DNA of 6,978 nucleotides. Origin: Methylococcales bacterium (GTDB lineage: Bacteria; Pseudomonadota; Gammaproteobacteria; Methylococcales; Methylomonadaceae). The notes beneath the pieces were generated by a model, which saw only the letters and a list, made by a program, of their open reading frames with translations, searched no databases and had not been told where the DNA came from. Position 1 is the stretch's first letter; the number at the start of each line of letters is the position of its first letter. The stretch lies in assembly GCA_023134955.1 (NCBI GenBank), contig JAGLUC010000297.1, positions 1-6,978 of the forward strand. The letters run 5' to 3'. The position numbers and the translations under genes are program-made. Of this stretch, positions 5,414-6,978 are shown in pieces.

Positions 5414-6229
5414 ATGAAAAAACAGACTAACAGCGAAGATATAAACATCAAAGGCCTGCTTAACTCCAAAAGTGACCTTAGTAATGAACAAGACCATCAG
5501 GCAGCAAAAGCCATACTAAATGCAGGTAACCAACCTTCAAAATTCCTGCGTTTTTTAATGCAACGCCTTGAGAACTATCGACAATCAAAAAAATTCGGGT
5601 GGTCTAGAACCTGGAATAAAAAACATGTAGTTAACTTTCAGAGCTTTAAACTTAACAATAAGGATGTCGAACTCAGACACATGGCACTACAGACAATTGC
5701 TGCTGAATGGCCTGAGATACCCGCTCAAGCCAATCAATTTGTACAAGAATTACTGACCAGCGACATTCCACCGATGGGCTTTGTGTTCATTCAAGAACAC
5801 AACGATAACGGTCAGGTTTATGAAGGTGCGGTATTGAGTTTTGGGCGTATTAATAGTGCAAACCGCCGTTACCGTGATCGCCTGGACATTATTCTGGAAT
5901 CTCCTATTAGGGACGGACAAAGCCAAGGCTTATCCAGAATGCGAATTTATGTAGACCCTTATCTGGAACATAAACAACCACTTTGGTCAGATACCAGGCA
6001 AGCTCCCTTTAAGCCAGTCAGCGAACAATTATTTGAGCAATTAACTGATATTTCATGGGGCTGGGCAGAAGACAAGACACGTTTATGGGAACACTGGGTC
6101 ACTCAGTACATAGATTTCTTTGGACCAAGACAAACTCCAGTGCAATCCAGTTATTTTTATGTTGCAAAGCAGGCTGATTGTCGTATTTTAACTGAGTACA
6201 AAAAAGCCAAAAATCAGCAAGTAGCGTGA
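5414..6229 (+). CDS. Uncharacterised soluble protein (271 aa)
   Basis: I do not recognise this family. The N-terminal 60 residues are polar and likely helical. Residues 60-75 hold a basic, Trp-containing patch (FGWSRTWNKKH). The middle (120-185) looks like beta strands (MGFVFIQEH, VYEGAVLSFGRIN, RMRIYVDPYL) with Arg-rich turns (RRYRDR, 151-156). The C-terminal part is Trp/aromatic-rich (WGWAEDKTRLWEHW, 215-228) and likely helical. There is no signal peptide, membrane segment or Cys cluster. No clear Shine-Dalgarno site precedes the ATG at 5414; instead two ACTTATA units lie directly before it and the coding start is A-rich (AUG AAA AAA), so initiation may not depend on a ribosome site. It starts 104 nt after the GTPase gene and ends 7 nt before the PCP-reductase-domain gene, suggesting co-expression with the latter. 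Confidence 0.75.
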   Translation: MKKQTNSEDINIKGLLNSKSDLSNEQDHQAAKAILNAGNQPSKFLRFLMQRLENYRQSKKFGWSRTWNKKHVVNFQSFKLNNKDVELRHMALQTIAAEWPEIPAQANQFVQELLTSDIPPMGFVFIQEHNDNGQVYEGAVLSFGRINSANRRYRDRLDIILESPIRDGQSQGLSRMRIYVDPYLEHKQPLWSDTRQAPFKPVSEQLFEQLTDISWGWAEDKTRLWEHWVTQYIDFFGPRQTPVQSSYFYVAKQADCRILTEYKKAKNQQVA

Positions 6230-6236
6230 TAAATTA

Positions 6237-6890
6237 ATGGATTTTACAGTTGCTGTTATTCATCAAGTCAACAAGCTATCTGATGCGATGTGTTTTTTTG
6301 ACACAGTTTTAGGTTTTGACCAACAAACTCCAACAGAGGATGGTGAATTGGTTGAAAATGGCGCACTTGCCATCCGCTTGGTACAAACTACTGATGCGCA
6401 GACAGTCATGCAATCTTTAAACCTTGAAATGCAAACCAAAGATATTACTGAAACAACAGTCAAACTTCTGACCTTGCCAGAAATTCAGTTAATAGAGGAA
6501 CGGGTTGAAATTAGCCAACACCGCGTTGAAACCCGATTGCAAGCACCTCACAATGTTATTATTACCTTGGCTCAAGAATTTAATGAAGATGATTTAGGCA
6601 TATTACTCCCTTTGCCGACTTCTCTGGATTGGCAACAACAGGCAGAAGACTGTATCAAACAAATGCTATTGCAAGTGCCTATCGGATTTCGTAAGGCGGC
6701 AAGAACACGCGTTACCGAACGTGCAGAAATGCTGATTGCAGAACAGGGTCTAATCACTGTCGATATAGACAGTGCAGTTAAGGCATTGGCTCAAGTGACT
6801 CCTATTTTTCAGCATCAGGGACTTGAAATAGCACTAAAGGAACGTGGGATTGACCCAGGAGATTTTTTTCAACAGGAAATTCCCCAATGA
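6237..6890 (+). CDS. VOC-like plus PCP-reductase-type domain protein (217 aa)
   Basis: The N-terminal part (about 4-112) has the beta-alpha-beta pattern of half a glyoxalase/VOC unit: a strand with H9, a helix, the sequence FFDTVLGFD (20-28), then strands including LAIRLVQ (44-50) and a later VIITLAQ (107-113). The C-terminal part (about 130-188) matches the small helical domain at the end of light-independent protochlorophyllide reductase subunit B (PCP_red family): W132, then a VPIGFRKAAR stretch (147-156), an acidic ERAE helix and GLITVDIDSAVKAL. Such domains also occur in non-photosynthetic bacteria with unknown roles, so chlorophyll synthesis should not be inferred. The catalytic metal set of true glyoxalases cannot be confirmed. 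The start lies 7 nt after the previous stop without a clear ribosome site, and the stop overlaps the next start as ATGA, so the three genes are probably translated together. Confidence 0.75.
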   Translation: MDFTVAVIHQVNKLSDAMCFFDTVLGFDQQTPTEDGELVENGALAIRLVQTTDAQTVMQSLNLEMQTKDITETTVKLLTLPEIQLIEERVEISQHRVETRLQAPHNVIITLAQEFNEDDLGILLPLPTSLDWQQQAEDCIKQMLLQVPIGFRKAARTRVTERAEMLIAEQGLITVDIDSAVKALAQVTPIFQHQGLEIALKERGIDPGDFFQQEIPQ

Positions 6891-6978
6891 GCCAGCTTCT
6901 GGAAGTACCTAAAAAAGCCTTACAATGGTGTCGTATAGGTGTAGCTGCACGACGAGTGCGCCACACTCAGGCAGAACA
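6887..6978 (+). CDS. Start of a third coupled gene, cut by the window end
   Basis: An ATG at 6887 overlaps the previous stop codon (ATGA), with AGGAAA about 8 nt upstream, a classic translational-coupling arrangement. Thirty codons are visible without a stop. The peptide is basic, with KK near residues 9-10, a Cys at 15 and an ARRVRH stretch (21-26). Too little is present to assign a family. The overlap makes a real gene likely. Confidence 0.65.
   Translation, partial: MSQLLEVPKKALQWCRIGVAARRVRHTQAE

Noticed and set aside
6263..6757. Two minus-strand frames of 66 and 61 residues
   Set aside because: Both are antisense to the PCP-reductase-domain gene and have Ser/Cys-rich, shadow-like compositions.

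Overview
The window (AT-rich, roughly 35-40% GC by eye) looks like chromosomal DNA from a Gram-negative, probably gammaproteobacterial organism. An environmental redox specialist such as a methanotroph or sulfur oxidiser would fit the mix of ferredoxin reductase, globin, roadblock/GTPase and PCP-reductase-type domains, but that placement is inference. There are no rRNA or tRNA genes, insertion sequences or clear CRISPR arrays.

Left edge (1-546): a short degenerate direct repeat, then a 52-residue zinc-ribbon gene on the + strand and a strong hairpin terminator that faces the next, convergent gene.

Centre, minus strand (4406 down to 547): a good sigma70-like promoter just upstream of 4345 leads into five co-directional genes. 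In transcription order they encode a roadblock/LC7 (MglB-like) protein, an orphan 54-residue basic protein, a PilZ-domain protein, a tandem globin (classical globin plus truncated globin) and a large fusion (plant-type ferredoxin, FAD/NAD reductase, truncated globin, zinc ribbon). The gaps are about 80-110 nt and contain no convincing terminators, so this may be one loose operon.

Divergently transcribed from the roadblock gene is an MglA/COG2229-like small GTPase (4665-5309), the expected partner of a roadblock protein. The roadblock-GTPase pair, the PilZ protein and two multi-domain haem proteins suggest a module that couples gas or redox chemistry (O2 or NO) to a small-GTPase or c-di-GMP-type signalling output. 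The domains are seen in the sequence; the coupling is inferred from neighbourhood only.

Right edge (5414-6978): a second + strand cluster with a 271-residue protein I do not recognise, a 217-residue protein with a VOC-like N-terminus and a PCP-reductase-type C-terminal domain, and the first 30 codons of a third gene that overlaps the second by ATGA. These are very probably co-translated and unrelated to the globin cluster.

The most interesting points are the unusual domain orders of the two globin proteins, the zinc ribbon shared between the fusion's tail and the free-standing small gene that converges on it, and the globin/roadblock/GTPase/PilZ neighbourhood.
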